Shown here: positions 44,101-55,413 of the stretch, piece by piece
How positions within the stretch are numbered: the stretch's first letter is position 1
Layout of the letters: each line of letters opens with the position of its first letter
DNA from: Coniochaeta sp. PMI_546
Taxonomy: Eukaryota; Ascomycota; Sordariomycetes; Coniochaetales; Coniochaetaceae
Reading direction: 5' to 3'
Assembly: GCA_021432605.1 (NCBI GenBank)
Contig: MU271151.1
Location: forward strand, 868,001-932,000
Length of the DNA: 64,000 nucleotides
Position numbers and translations under genes: made by a program
Notes under the pieces: model-generated
What the model was told of the DNA's origin: nothing
Seen by the model: the letters and a program-made list of their open reading frames with translations, nothing else
Database searches by the model: none

Positions 44101-45039
44101 CTAGGACAATGCCCCCAATTTGCGGGGTCGTCAATGCTGCAATGGCCCTTCATGTCAGTCTCCATAACATTCGCAACTGCGGCCTACGCCCTGGAGCTCT
44201 GCTAATCGTGGTTTCAGGACGGCCTACTCGAGGACACGACATACGAAGCGTACGAAGCTACCGTCCGGGCTAAGGTGACAGGTACATGGAACATCCACAA
44301 TTCCTTGGAAGCCGTGAATGCGCAGCTCGACTACTTCGTTCTCCTTTCCAGCGCGGCTGGTATACTAGGAAGTCGTGGCCAGGCAGCGTACGCAGCCGCA
44401 AGCACGTTCCTTGATTCATTCGCAGCCTATCGCTGTCACGAAGGGCTTCCTGGCGTGTCTCTGGACCTGACCGCGGTCACCGGAGCGGGCTACGTTGCAG
44501 AGAACAGCGCTCGTGCTGAGGACATCTTGAGGAACTTTGGTGGCGAAACCGTGTCTGAGGCCGAGGTACTGGCCTTGCTGGGTCTCGCTGTATCCGGCTT
44601 GGTACCACATCACTGCCTGACGGGGCTGAAACTTGTCCCCAACGCGGCTGGGGCCTTACCTTATTATGCAGAAGACCCCCGATTTGCACATCTAGCGGCA
44701 AGCGCTATAGCGGAGGATATATCCTCGTCTTCTGCCGAGCCTGGGAAGCCGATATCGTTCGGTGCGGCGTTCCGGTCCGCGAAGACTGAGGCACATGCTT
44801 GTGAAATCGCAGTTCAAGCCGTGCAGCACAAACTGTCCGACGTTCTCTCCGTGGGCCTGCAGGACGTCGATGCTGCGCGAAGCATGACATCATATGGGCT
44901 GGACTCTCTGACTGCCATAGAGGTGCGAAACTGGATCGCGCGGGAGCTTCGGGCGAACTTACAGATCCTGGAGTTGCTGACTAGCGGGTGTGTGAACGAC
45001 TTGGCAGCGCTGATCGTCAGTCGAGCAGCGAAGACTTAG
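38103..45039 (+). CDS. Highly reducing polyketide synthase (KS-AT-DH-ER-KR-ACP)
   Basis: Seven exons: 38103-38385, 38471-38855, 38920-39098, 39171-39520, 39603-43769, 43839-44153 and 44218-45039, giving 2166 residues. KS has Cys in DTACSSS, EAHGTGT and GHLENASG. AT has FVFTGQGAQ and GHSSGE. The DH double hotdog lacks its catalytic His (Ala956 in WLRDARV) and Asp (His1141 in HPTILHSM). A noncatalytic linker replaces any C-methyltransferase. The ER core is present (LPLVYTTAWYSL) but the cofactor loop reads NGDCGLAA instead of the usual GGxGxAA. KR keeps GGTGGLGRS, LLSSAAG and Tyr1951. ACP has GLDSL with Ser2123. There is no thioesterase. The product is unknown; reduction beyond the hydroxyl looks doubtful. 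It is shorter than typical 2300-2600-residue members. Confidence 0.92.
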
Positions 45040-45289
45040 CCAGGGCTGGGTCCCAAAGCTCGGAAAGCGGCTCGGCCCGCAACCACAACACTGCAAAGAC
45101 CTTAGACGAGATTGCGGGCCTGGGTCCAAATCTCACGGTGCCACCCTCACAGGGTTTGTTATGGATGATGGAATTTGACGCGAGCCCTCTTCAGCAATAC
45201 AAAGCCTGGGTATATACAATGAGGCACATTATATCAATACATATCATTTGGCCCTCCGTACTGACGACCACGGAAAATGTCCCCCCCAT

Positions 45290-46569
45290 CTATCGATACG
45301 CCGACGTGACGTCTCTTATATCAGGATCAGTCTCGTACTCACTGATATCGTGCTTCTCCAGTACGTGCGTCACCAAGCTCTGAACCCCCTTACACAGCGC
45401 GTCTCGGTCACGATGCTGGAAGCACAGGTAACATGCAAACCCCGTCCCTTCCCGATGGCACTTGACAATGAACCGGTCGGTCAACACGTACGTCCGGTCC
45501 TGGACGATCTCCACCACCTCTGCGCCATCAGAAGGGCCTCTCGATCGCCTCTCCCGCACTACCTCCTTGATAATGTTCCACGACCGACGGCCTTCGCCCT
45601 CGGACGCGATGACGGCGCCGCAAGCTGGACACGGACCGCAGGTTCCGCGGCCAACGAAGGCTCTGTCTAGCGGTCTACTGGTGCGCTGGAGGTCCTCTGC
45701 GTAGGGACAGAAGAGCGGGCCGGGCTTGTTGAACGCGATGAGCTTCTGCGAACGGCGGCTGTCCGTCCTGCCTGCTGCGGCAACCGAGGATGATGCTGTG
45801 CTGTCCCGGAGGGTTGGGGTCGAGGAAAACCTCCTCACCAGACCCATGGGGCGTTGTAGGGGCGCGGCTTGCAGCAATCGCTGGTATTGGTCCCTCAGTG
45901 CTCTGATGCTGCCCTCTCGGGCGAACTCGGAAGCGTTGAGGAGCACTTGGACATCCGGCGGCCTGCCGGTGACGAGTGCTTCTTCGAGCAGCTTTATCAC
46001 GGTTCCTTGCAGCGTGATAATCTGGCTTTGTAATTGGTTTTGGGCGATTACTGGCTATTCGTTAGAAACTTCCAACCAGCCAGACGAGTGTGTGCTTGCT
46101 TTTCTGATGAAGTCTTTTGACATGAGGCTTAGTGTCGTCACTTACAGTCGCCTTGAGCAAATCTAGGCCCTATCTCTGCGTAGTCGCGGTCGTACTCTCG
46201 TCGCACCATGGACCCGCCATATTCGAGCGAGCCTCTCAGGTCATCGTCGCCTCGCCGGCGTGGAGGAGAGCGAGAGCGAGAGCGATTTGAACCCCGGCGA
46301 GACTCCGCCTCGTCAACCCGCCGCTCCAGCTCTTTGATCTTCTGATCCTGCCCATGGTCCGTCTTGTGCTGTCTGCGTTTGTCGGCTATGCGATCGAACA
46401 GGTTGATCCCCGTGGTAAATGTTCCGACAATGGTAGAGATCAGAGTCGCGATGATGAATCCTTGCTACATGGCACGTGAGCTGGACGGTACCCCTGTATT
46501 TCCTGACGCTTTGCCGGAGACTCTGCTTACCTTGAGCCTCTTTTCCTCTATCATGTTTGCGTAATTCAT
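45290..46569 (-). CDS. Conserved membrane/RS-rich protein with C-terminal Cys/His motif
   Basis: Three exons: 46569-46531, 46464-46146 and 46050-45290, giving 372 residues. Exon 1 is 13 codons (MNYANMIEEKRLK), followed by GTAAGC. A hydrophobic segment (FIIATLISTIVGTFTTGI) lies at 15-32, then a charged coiled-coil-like stretch and an RS-rich segment (RSRSRSPPRRR). The C-terminal third contains CPAC, later CYLCFQHRDRDALC and HVLEKH, compatible with one or two zinc-binding sites. I do not recognise a named family. It converges on the PKS with a 250-base gap and likely marks the right edge of the polyketide locus. The frames agree across both introns, which supports the model. Confidence 0.75.
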
Positions 46570-47062
46570 TTTGGCAAGATTTTAAGGATCTGTGAAAATA
46601 CACGTAGAGATGCAGGCGTCAAATGAAAAACAGGGGTGCAATATGCCATGGAGATCTTGCGTCCAGTGTCTAGAACGAGGTGTCTGGGCCGCGGGTACGA
46701 TTTTGGGACGACGGGATATAAGCGTGTCCCAAACGATGACGACATGGTGCATTAGAACATCGGCAGACAACCACTCGAGATGTGTGACTGAAGACGTGAC
46801 CACAAATCAGCAACGCCAACCTTGAATTGAATGACAGCTTTTATTATAATTACAAAATTATTGCTACAAAGAATACAAGCCGTAAAACATATTCCATGCG
46901 AGAACGCAACCCAGTCTATCCCATTTGCCCGAGCCCCATGGCACTCAAACTGTGCGACTGGATTCCTGCCGATTTTACCAAACCATGTGTAACCTGGGGT
47001 GATAGAGAAGGTAAAAGGATACGAACCATTTATAAGACTGAAACTAGACGGTCTTCAGTCCT
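46570..47062. other. Intergenic region
   Basis: Promoter of the membrane/RS-rich gene and 3' flank of the WSC giant. AT-rich near 46830-46890. No gene recognised. Confidence 0.4.
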
Positions 47063-50000
47063 TTAGACTGGTAACGAAGCCCGTTTCTGGTACAGGTTGA
47101 GCCTCAAAGAGCCGCCGCAGAACTCGCTGGAATTCCCGCGACACGGCTTGTTGCACTGAGACTCCGTGACATTGCCACCAGGGGTGGCTCCCGCGTTGCC
47201 TGCCCAATTTATCGAGTTGTCGCACCAACACTCCCCAGAATACTCCAATCCAACAAAAGTATACATGTAGCACTGCGAGAGGCAAGATTCGACCGTCGCG
47301 TTGGCTAGGTTGGACACCTTGTTCTTGAGCAGTCGCCCGGACGAGGGCTCCGAGACACAGTGATAGTACGTGAAGTTGACGTTGCCCGGTACCGTCACCG
47401 GAGGGCCCGTGTACACGCTTGGGGCTGCAGATGTGGTCGACGAGGAGGTGGACGAGGAAGAGGAAGCCGGGGTGGATGTACTCGAGGACGATGTCCCGCT
47501 ACTGGTCGTGCTGCTTCTGGTGCTACTAGTGCTACTAGTGCTAGTGGATGAGGATGAGGATACACTTGAGGTAGTAGATGTCGCTAATGTGGACGAAGTT
47601 GACGAAGTGGAGGTGGTCGAGGTCGAAGATCGCGTTGACGAAGTAGACGAAGACGATACCCCGCTGCTGCTGGCTGTGGTCGTAGAAATAGTGGATGTAC
47701 TGCTGGATGACGATGAGGATGCGCTTGAGGTGCTCGTCCGGCTGGTGCTGGTCGAAGTGGCCGAGGTGCTGCTGGTCTGAGCAGCATTCGAATAAAGCTC
47801 GAGCCTGTTTCCGGCACCGCAGTACTCGGTAGAATCGCCGCCGCACACCATTTTGCAGTCGGCCAGAGGGGCCGAGGTGCTCGTGCTGTCCAGAGTGTTC
47901 CCGCAATAGCACTCCCGGCCGTACTCGGCTCCGAAATAGACGAATCCTGCGCAGTTGGCCATACAGCTCTCGAGCGTCATTCCATCGTACGCAAATGTGG
48001 CGCCCTTCAACGCGCGGGTACCTTGGCCCTCTGTCCAGCAGCCGACCAGGTTGTACGCTCCCATCTTTGCCCTGTGGCTTAGAGTAGGCACTGCCGACGT
48101 GCTGCTAGATGTTGTGGCCGAGGTCGTGCTGGACGATATAGACGACGAAGAACTGCGGGAAGTTGTGGAAGTTGTGGACGCCGAGGTAGATACGGACGAC
48201 GTGGACGAGGCCGCGGCCTTCAGATAGAGCTCCAGCCTGTTTCCTGCTCCGCAATACTCAGAGGGATCCCCTGGGCATAGGAAAGAGCAGTCATTCTGGT
48301 TCGCTGCTTTGACACTGCCTGCGTTAAGAGTGTTTCCGCAGTAGCCTGTCCATACACGTCAGTATATCGCCCCCTCGGCTAGGCTGGATCACGAGGGAAA
48401 CTCACATTCACGGCCATACTCAACACCGAAGTACGCGTAGTCAGCGCAGAAGGTAGAGCAGGATTCGAGTGTCATGGCATCGTCAGCGTAGGTCTTGCTG
48501 GACAAAGCGCGGGTCGAGGTAGCTTCGGTCCAGCAGCCCTGGAACTGCCAGGAAGTGCCCACGGTCTGCTTGATGGCAGGGCCTGTCGGGGTAGGACTTG
48601 CGCTGGTGGAGACCGTGGTGGAGGACACTGTGCTGGTAGATACCGTGGTGGTGGAGACGACGACCGTGCTGCTAGAGGTTGTGCTAGTAGAGCGTGTCGA
48701 GGTAGAGCTCGTGCTAGTGGAACTTGACAGGGCAGTAGCATTGAACTGGTAGACGTTGAGCCTGCTTCCTGCGCCGCAGTACTCGCTACTATTGTCTGTA
48801 TAGTTGGTCAGAAACGATATCCGAGGGAATAAAGTAGAGGCATATGGCTTGGTGCTCACCGGCACAGGGCATGTTACAGTCCCCAATGCTTGTCGAGACG
48901 GACCCTGTGGAAAATGCATTGGCGCACCAACACTAAACTTGTTAGTAATATTTACATAATAGGTAAAAGTACTAAAAGTAATTACCTCGCCACCGTACTC
49001 CAGACCGACCAAGGTGTATTTGGATTCGCAGGCTTTGATACAGCTGGCAACAGTCTTGGTCGTGACAGCTACTCCGTTCACGAGAGCTCGCATTCCGGTG
49101 GCCTCGGTATAGCAACCGATACTTGCATACCCATCAATTCCAGGATTAACACTGATTCCAGGCGTTGTGGTAGTGCCCCCACCACCATTGAGAGTATCGC
49201 GGAACACCGAGAGATAGGCGCCCCCGGCGTTGGCCCCCACGCCGTTGCCACCGCAGACCTGATTGAGGTCGCCAGCACAAGGGTAATTGCAGTTTGCGTC
49301 GTCCACCTGAAGAGTCGGTATGTTCGCTCCGGCGAAACACTCCTTGTTGTATTCCGTTCCGCAGTAAGCGTAGTTCCCGTTGGCACAAGCAGCGATGCAC
49401 ATGGCGTTAGTGTTGGCGTCGTTGCTGTACAGCTGTGTGGGCAGCTGGCGGCCGGGGTTGTTCTCCTTGAAGCAGCCCACATAGCGGTAGCGGCCCAGAC
49501 CATTGGAGAGCAGCGGCGGAGCTTGTTCTGAGACGGCCAGACAGGAAAATTGAATAAACTGCTTGCCCCAGTTGGGATCGTTGGTGTTCATGGTCCACTG
49601 GGCATTGCCGGAGTACGGCTCCACATTCCACTGTTCCTTGGGCACGGAGCAGTAGAGCGTCGCCGTCTGGCTCTCGCCGGGACCCAGAGTCGTGCCCTCT
49701 CCGAGATCGACCTGGTTGTTGGCCCCGATGATACCACTGACCCCGAAAGGCGGCTTGGAGACGGTCACCGACAACTCAGTCGCGCCGGCACCGCCAGCAT
49801 TGGTCAAGCGGAGCTTGAGGTACCTTGTTGTGTTCTCCGTTACGTTGCCGAAGGTGAAATTCTGTCCTGGCACATATGTCACCCAACTGGACCCATCGGG
49901 TGTCTGGAATTGGAGAAGAGCCACAGGGGCCTGACCGGAGGAAGCGGTGACCACGAGTGTTTTCGACCCGCCATTGAAGTCCACTACCGCGTAGACAGTG

Positions 50001-52497
50001 TAGTTACCGCTGGTGGTTGGGTTGAAGTTGACAGTCACAGTGGCATCAGAGTTGGCCGCGATGCTGGCTGGTAGGTCCTCGAAGGTGAATGGGCCGACCT
50101 TGGGTCCGGCAGCAGTGGTTTCCGGTGTGATGAACGGTCCGGAGGCGCCTGCCTGGGAATATTTAATGCCCGAGATGGTCAAGACAGAGTTTCCTTCATT
50201 GGAAAACAGCACAGTCTGATTGACACCTCCAGCAGCGGCTCCGGTGATAATCTCCTGGAATGTCAGTGTCAACGGGCTTATGTCAAGCAGAGCGCTAGCA
50301 CTAGACCCAGTTCCGGACAAGCGAACCGGAGTGTTCACACTGTAGCCGGCCACGTTGTTTGTAGTACCGATAGTGACACTGGTTGACAACAGGCCGACCT
50401 TGGTGGGCCTGAAATATGCCTTGAAGGTGAAGGAGGCGCCGGCAGCCACAGCGAGCGGGACAGTAGGCAAGGCGTCAAGGCCGAAGTCCGTCGAGTTCAA
50501 GGCAAAACTGTTCACAGTGACAGCAACCTTGGCCGTACAAGTCACTGTTGTCTCGGCAGTCGCAACACCGATCTCAGAAGCGCCGAAAGCGACAGGGCCC
50601 GTGCACTGAAGAGGCGGATTCGTCGGCGCGCCGAAAGCATATACATAACCTTGGGTCGTGCCTTGGTAGACGATGCCATCACCGAACACGGGTCTGGTGA
50701 ATTTAGTGACTCCGGGCACAGTGAACGACTTGACCAAGGTTAGCAAGCCACCGTTCGGTATCGCGTTGTAAATGCGGAGACTGGCCCCCTGCACGTCGCT
50801 CGTCCAGACAAGACCTGTACCGGGCTGGCCGAGAGAGGTGACTGTACCGTGACCGACACCGAGGATGCCGGCGTTATTTGTAGGGCTGTCGGCCACTTTG
50901 GTGAACGAAGGTACGCCGTTTGTGCAAGAGAACTTGAACACGTGACTCGGGTAGTTGATGACTGTATGAGGGTCAGCCTTGGGTGCTTCGCAAGTACATG
51001 GCCTTCCTGATCCGAGAAGGGCCAAGGGTTACGCAAGGGCCGTGCTGCAGTGCAACTTACCATTGATGTAGATATAACCCCCTTCCAACGGGTATACACC
51101 GGCACCAGCATACACAGAGTTCTCGTTCTGGTACACCTGAATAACCGCATCGCCGCTGTTTGGTCCATTGCGGTACCCTCCAAGGTTGTCTAGGTTCAGC
51201 CAGTACGTCTTGCCGCTCTTACCCGTGACGACACCGATGCGCCTGACATCTCCACAAGAGAAGGTGCTAGGCAGTATCTCCAGGGGACTCGTTCCCAAGT
51301 CCTTGTCAGCACCGTCCAGCGCCTGCTTCTCCTGGGGCATGAAGAAGTCGACAATGGTGAGGCTCCCGTCTCCGTTGATCGTCATGTGGACAGCCGCTTC
51401 TTCCAAGCTCGTCGGGGGATCTCGACCTGAAACTGGCACGGTAGCAAGCTGGGAGGCGTAACCGTTGCCAGTAGCGAAGAACATGGAGCCGGCATCGTCG
51501 GAGGCAAGTCCTCCGCCGGACATCCACACACCACCTCCGGGAGTGGTATTGGGCACACCTGCGCCCTCCGTAGCCCACCTCTCCACGTTGGCGCCGGTCG
51601 TCTTGTCCCAGCCCATGATCCAGCCGGTGAAGTTACTGGGGGTTGACGTCAGGGTCAGTCCCTCGGGCTCGCGCCACACGGAGGAGCACTTACTATTGGA
51701 CGCAATGCGAAGCGAAGCCGGCATATATGAACTGGCCGGAATGGAGCAGGGCCGGGCGCTGGTGATGGATGCCGCCATTGAAGCTCCGTGAAGGGTTGTT
51801 CCTCGCGACCGTCCCCTCGAGATTCACAGGAAAGTTGGGCCGTTCCGAGAGGTCGTTGACGTTGAGCGCATGCAGATAATACCGCCCGTTCGGCTTGCCC
51901 TGGGCGCCGTTGCCTCCGTTCTGGTTGGCGTACGTCTTGGCTGTGAGATAGAGCGTATCGGTGTCAGGGTCGATCACGCCCGTGGAAGTGATTCCAACAA
52001 GAGGATTGATATCGACACAGCCGTCGAGGTCAGCGGTCAGAAAGGGGATGTGCAGGTTTCTAGAGGCGACAATGGCACCCGTTTTGGCGTTCAGCTTGTA
52101 CACGTTGTTCTGTGTCGTAGCAAAGTAGACGTACTGCACCCCGTCGGAAGGAGTGTAGACGAGCGGCTGCGAGAAGATCTGCTCGCTGGCACCGTTGTAA
52201 TTGCCCGGCAGCAGGACCTTGAACAGCTGAGCGAATTGGTCACTCCCGACCACCGACGGATCCATATTGTGGTTCCTACATCACGAGCTTGCTCGTCAGT
52301 TGCCCCGAACTTGGTTGGACGCGGTGTAGAGCAACGGCACGACGGCGCGATTACAGAACTCACGTTTGGTAGCCCGCTCTCGTATTGTCTCCGCCCCAGG
52401 TAATGGTATCGGTCGACGCAAGCGAATGGACGAGGCCAGCAAAGGCCGTCAACAGCACCAAGGCCGCGGCAGCGATGGTCGATGCCATCTTGGACAT
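47063..52497 (-). CDS. Secreted PQQ-propeller, Ig-like, five-WSC-domain protein
   Basis: Seven exons: 52497-52364, 52275-51694, 51635-51061, 50961-48986, 48932-48860, 48795-48406 and 48345-47063, giving 1670 residues. A signal peptide (to about 27) is followed by a PQQ/quinoprotein-like beta-propeller to about 535, with blades such as QYVYFATTQNNVYKLNAKTG and GKTYWLNLDNLGG. Ig-like ASPM/SPD-2/hydin-type modules span about 540-915. Five WSC domains begin near 920, 1040, 1196, 1338 and 1570, separated by Ser/Thr-rich linkers. WSC domains bind glycans; no quinoprotein metal or cofactor residues could be verified. There is no TM span or GPI signal at the C-terminus (ends KRASLPV), so the protein is probably secreted or wall-held. 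WSC2 is split by two introns. Confidence 0.85.
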
Positions 52498-54966
52498 GAT
52501 GCCGAGTTCCAAGAACAGGGCTAACGAGCGTATGTCCGAGCAAGAGCGATTGAAGGTTGCATCACGAGTGAAGCGACAGTCCGGCAGTGGGACCGACCAG
52601 ATTGATAAACGGTAGTGGTAGCGTATGCGAACATTGGGGCTGAGGTCATAGCATTGAAACGAGTCCACAATCGTCCAGGGACCTTGTTGACCCGTCTTTC
52701 CAGGTCCCAGGACCGCCAGGGTGGTGGTGCGTGGACTGGGTCCGCTGGGCTCGAAGGGCCGGCTATGGCCTGCCGCTCTCTTTCATCGCCTCAGCTCCCT
52801 CGGCGTTCGACGCCATTCGGTTTGTGGAATATCAATATCATGTTGGCCTGGTCCACAGCCAAGCGCGCCAGCATTCGTTGGTCCATAAATCAAGGGCCAC
52901 GCATCTTCAGTGGACGCAGCGAGCAAAGCTGGACGAACCGGGTACGGCGGGACTCAGCTCCTATGCTAGCGCAATACTGCGAGTTCGCGACGGAAAACAA
53001 AGTTCAATATTCCGTAGACAAGGTGAGGGGGGATGTGCAGCTGGAAGTCGCTGATCAGCACGAGGGTACCGCGGTGTGGGCAAAGGAGCGAGTGACACGC
53101 TGGCGATAGTATTGCCAACCCTGCCAACCAAGACTTGCCTGCATACGATGTAACGAATGGCGACCAGGTCGGAAGACTGAGCCAGTGCTAACCTGGTTTG
53201 GGCGCCGACAAAGCCAAATATCGATCCTGAATCCACCAATTAGGAACAAGAATTGGATGACCATACTATGTAGTATGCGGTACCTGAACCGCGTCAAAAG
53301 ATGTGTGTGGATTGAGGTTGAAATGACGCTGCGTCCGAACATGAGGATGTGCACCAGTTTACCAAATACCCTGTCGATCTCTACACGTGTAGTGTATGCC
53401 AAGCCAGCCTCTACACTAGCAGGACTAGCTGGTCGCCCAGGTTCGGTACTCGGTTGTCCATGTCCATATATTTCATATGATGCATACAGCGCCTTACACA
53501 TCGCAGTATACACCGGGGCTTCACTGTACCTAAAGTGTAGACTGTCTGATCCATGTTCGAGTTTGGGCGTTGGATGAGTTGCCCATCCCGTGGTAACTTG
53601 CCCCCAGGAGGGGTGCCCAGCTCGAGAACAAGTAGGACAGCTGGCGCCGGTCTGGGTAAGGATTTGTCGAATAGTTCCAATAGTTGTTTTTCAGGTCATG
53701 TTCAGCTGTCTCGAAAATAGACTTCCGTCAGAAGTCTTGATGAGACCATGAGCTGATATTGTCAGGCTTCTTTTGTTCAGGACGTCGAACCACAAACGTC
53801 GGAACAAAGAACACGAACACGCCAAGGTACTGAGGTGGTGGGGTGGGTTCTTGTCGCTCCTGTGGCTTGCGCCAGTAAAATTGGGAAGGGTAGCTGCCGA
53901 AGTGGTGGACGCTGGCCAGCTGGGCTCGTTGAAGGGGTGGGGGCAAGTTGGGATGAGTTGCTTACTATGTACTGCCGGTATAGTACATGTAAGGTGTCTT
54001 GGTGAGGTTCAAGGAACGCACACATTCGAAGAGGACGGACCGTTGCCTTTGAGCAACGTATTCTTTTTGGAACGGGCCGCTTAGGTACTTTTCTCGTCCT
54101 CATCGTGCGTCTACCTCTACCATGAAGCACCGAACCCACGGTATCGCCAGTGGAGCTACGGTACCTTATCTGGTACCTGCAGCACCATCACGCCTTGTCA
54201 CCTGCGATGCATTCCTTTCTTTATCCGGCCCGGGTCATCTCATGGGCGGACGCGCTGAAAGCCTCGGTGCTTGAGCCTTCCAGGGCGCGTCTCGTCTTCT
54301 TTCGAATCACCTCAGTCGGTCCTATCTCCAGGGCAGGGTTCCGTGATAGGGATCCATGATCCTTCAAGCCACAGACGCTTGGTGCTGTTTTTGGAAAAGA
54401 TAAGGTTGGCGCCACCGTTGAAGTGGCGCCCTCAACTGTCAAGGGTGTCAACCGTCCGCCAAGGGAGGCCAAGGGAGGCCAAGGGAGGCCACAGTGATAC
54501 GAAACCAATAGCGCTTGTGGGCTAAACTCCGGATGACAGACCACGACAACTTCTGCGGTGAAAATATCAAGTGGTGGCGTTGCTGACGGCCCAAAATATA
54601 TGTTTGCAATCCTGCAATAAAACACGACAATCCCGAGTCTGGCCATATTTGCTCGGGATTTTGTCCCGAATGGTTGCTTTTCTTTTATTGTGATATCAGC
54701 CCGGGTAGATGGTTCAAGATAATTGCTCGATATTCGCCTGTTTCGTCCCGAAACTCCATTGCCTGTGGAATTGGATGTCAACCAAGCCGAGATACCTTAG
54801 AGGTCCTCAATAGAACTATACATGTCCCGAGGCTGATCAAAGCTGCCTCCAGCTGTCTTGATGCTCCGATGCCAATAACCGTGATCCGCCCAATGAATGT
54901 GACTCGATATCAAACTTGATGTGCCCCCTGTCCAACTCCGATCCCTTTGTTTCCAGATGAATATGT
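52498..54966. other. 2.5-kb intergenic region
   Basis: The first part is the promoter of the WSC giant. Several frames of 90-186 codons occur on both strands (for example 54221-54781 minus) but none shows a domain, a signal peptide or plausible splice-joined partners. A short tandem repeat at 54461-54490 is listed separately. Confidence 0.4.
54461..54490. repeat. Three tandem copies of AAGGGAGGCC
   Basis: The 10-mer AAGGGAGGCC is repeated three times without change. It is noncoding as far as I can tell. Confidence 0.9.
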
Positions 54967-55413
54967 TCAGACTTTGATGCCAGCAACAGGACAAGTGCCA
55001 TGCGTATGGCTTATATCCGGATGCCCGACAATCTTGCCCTTGTGATGCCCGACCTTGGCCTTTGTAACAGGACACTCGGCGTCGTCACCCTTGCCTTCGG
55101 TGCTGGGATGATCCGGAGGCAGCACTGTCGTAGCCGTGCCCACGACCGGACAGACGTCGTCGTCCATCTGCTGACTCTTTGGCTCCTGCACCACCTTCTT
55201 CAAGGCCGGGCAGGCCGAGGCATCATGGGGCGACTTGTCGTCCGGAATGGGCACGGACGGGTGCTTGTGTAGGTTGTGGTGGTGGTCTGTCGATGCTCCA
55301 ACGACTGGGCAGGTCTGGCCTGGGCGGGAGAGGTCGACATCGGGGTGCGAGGGCGGTAAGGTGCTATTGGTGGTGCCTACGACGGGGCAGACTTGCGACT
55401 CGGAAGCGGACAT
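54967..55413 (-). CDS. Two-module Cys-Pro/His-Pro repeat protein
   Basis: Single exon, 148 residues, ATG at 55413. Two tandem modules of about 65 residues share the order CPVVGT, LPPxHP, CPV, HH, HP, CP. Cys-Pro pairs are at 9, 35, 68 and 88, 114, 141; His-Pro pairs are at 23, 51, 102 and 131. C9-H23 and C88-H102 are both 14 apart; C9-C35 and C88-C114 are both 26 apart. All six cysteines are followed by Pro, as in heme-regulatory motifs, and His residues surround them. No signal peptide, TM span or enzyme domain. I do not know a named family; heme or metal binding is inferred from composition alone. The internal duplication argues strongly that it is a true gene. Confidence 0.8.
   Translation of the reverse strand: MSASESQVCPVVGTTNSTLPPSHPDVDLSRPGQTCPVVGASTDHHHNLHKHPSVPIPDDKSPHDASACPALKKVVQEPKSQQMDDDVCPVVGTATTVLPPDHPSTEGKGDDAECPVTKAKVGHHKGKIVGHPDISHTHGTCPVAGIKV

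Noticed and set aside
38103-45039. PKS locus read as several separate genes or a pseudogene
   Set aside because: All frame changes coincide with good introns, and domain continuity is preserved through all seven exons.
54221-54781. Minus-strand 186-codon frame
   Set aside because: No domain, signal peptide or splice-linked partner; it passes through a 10-bp tandem repeat.
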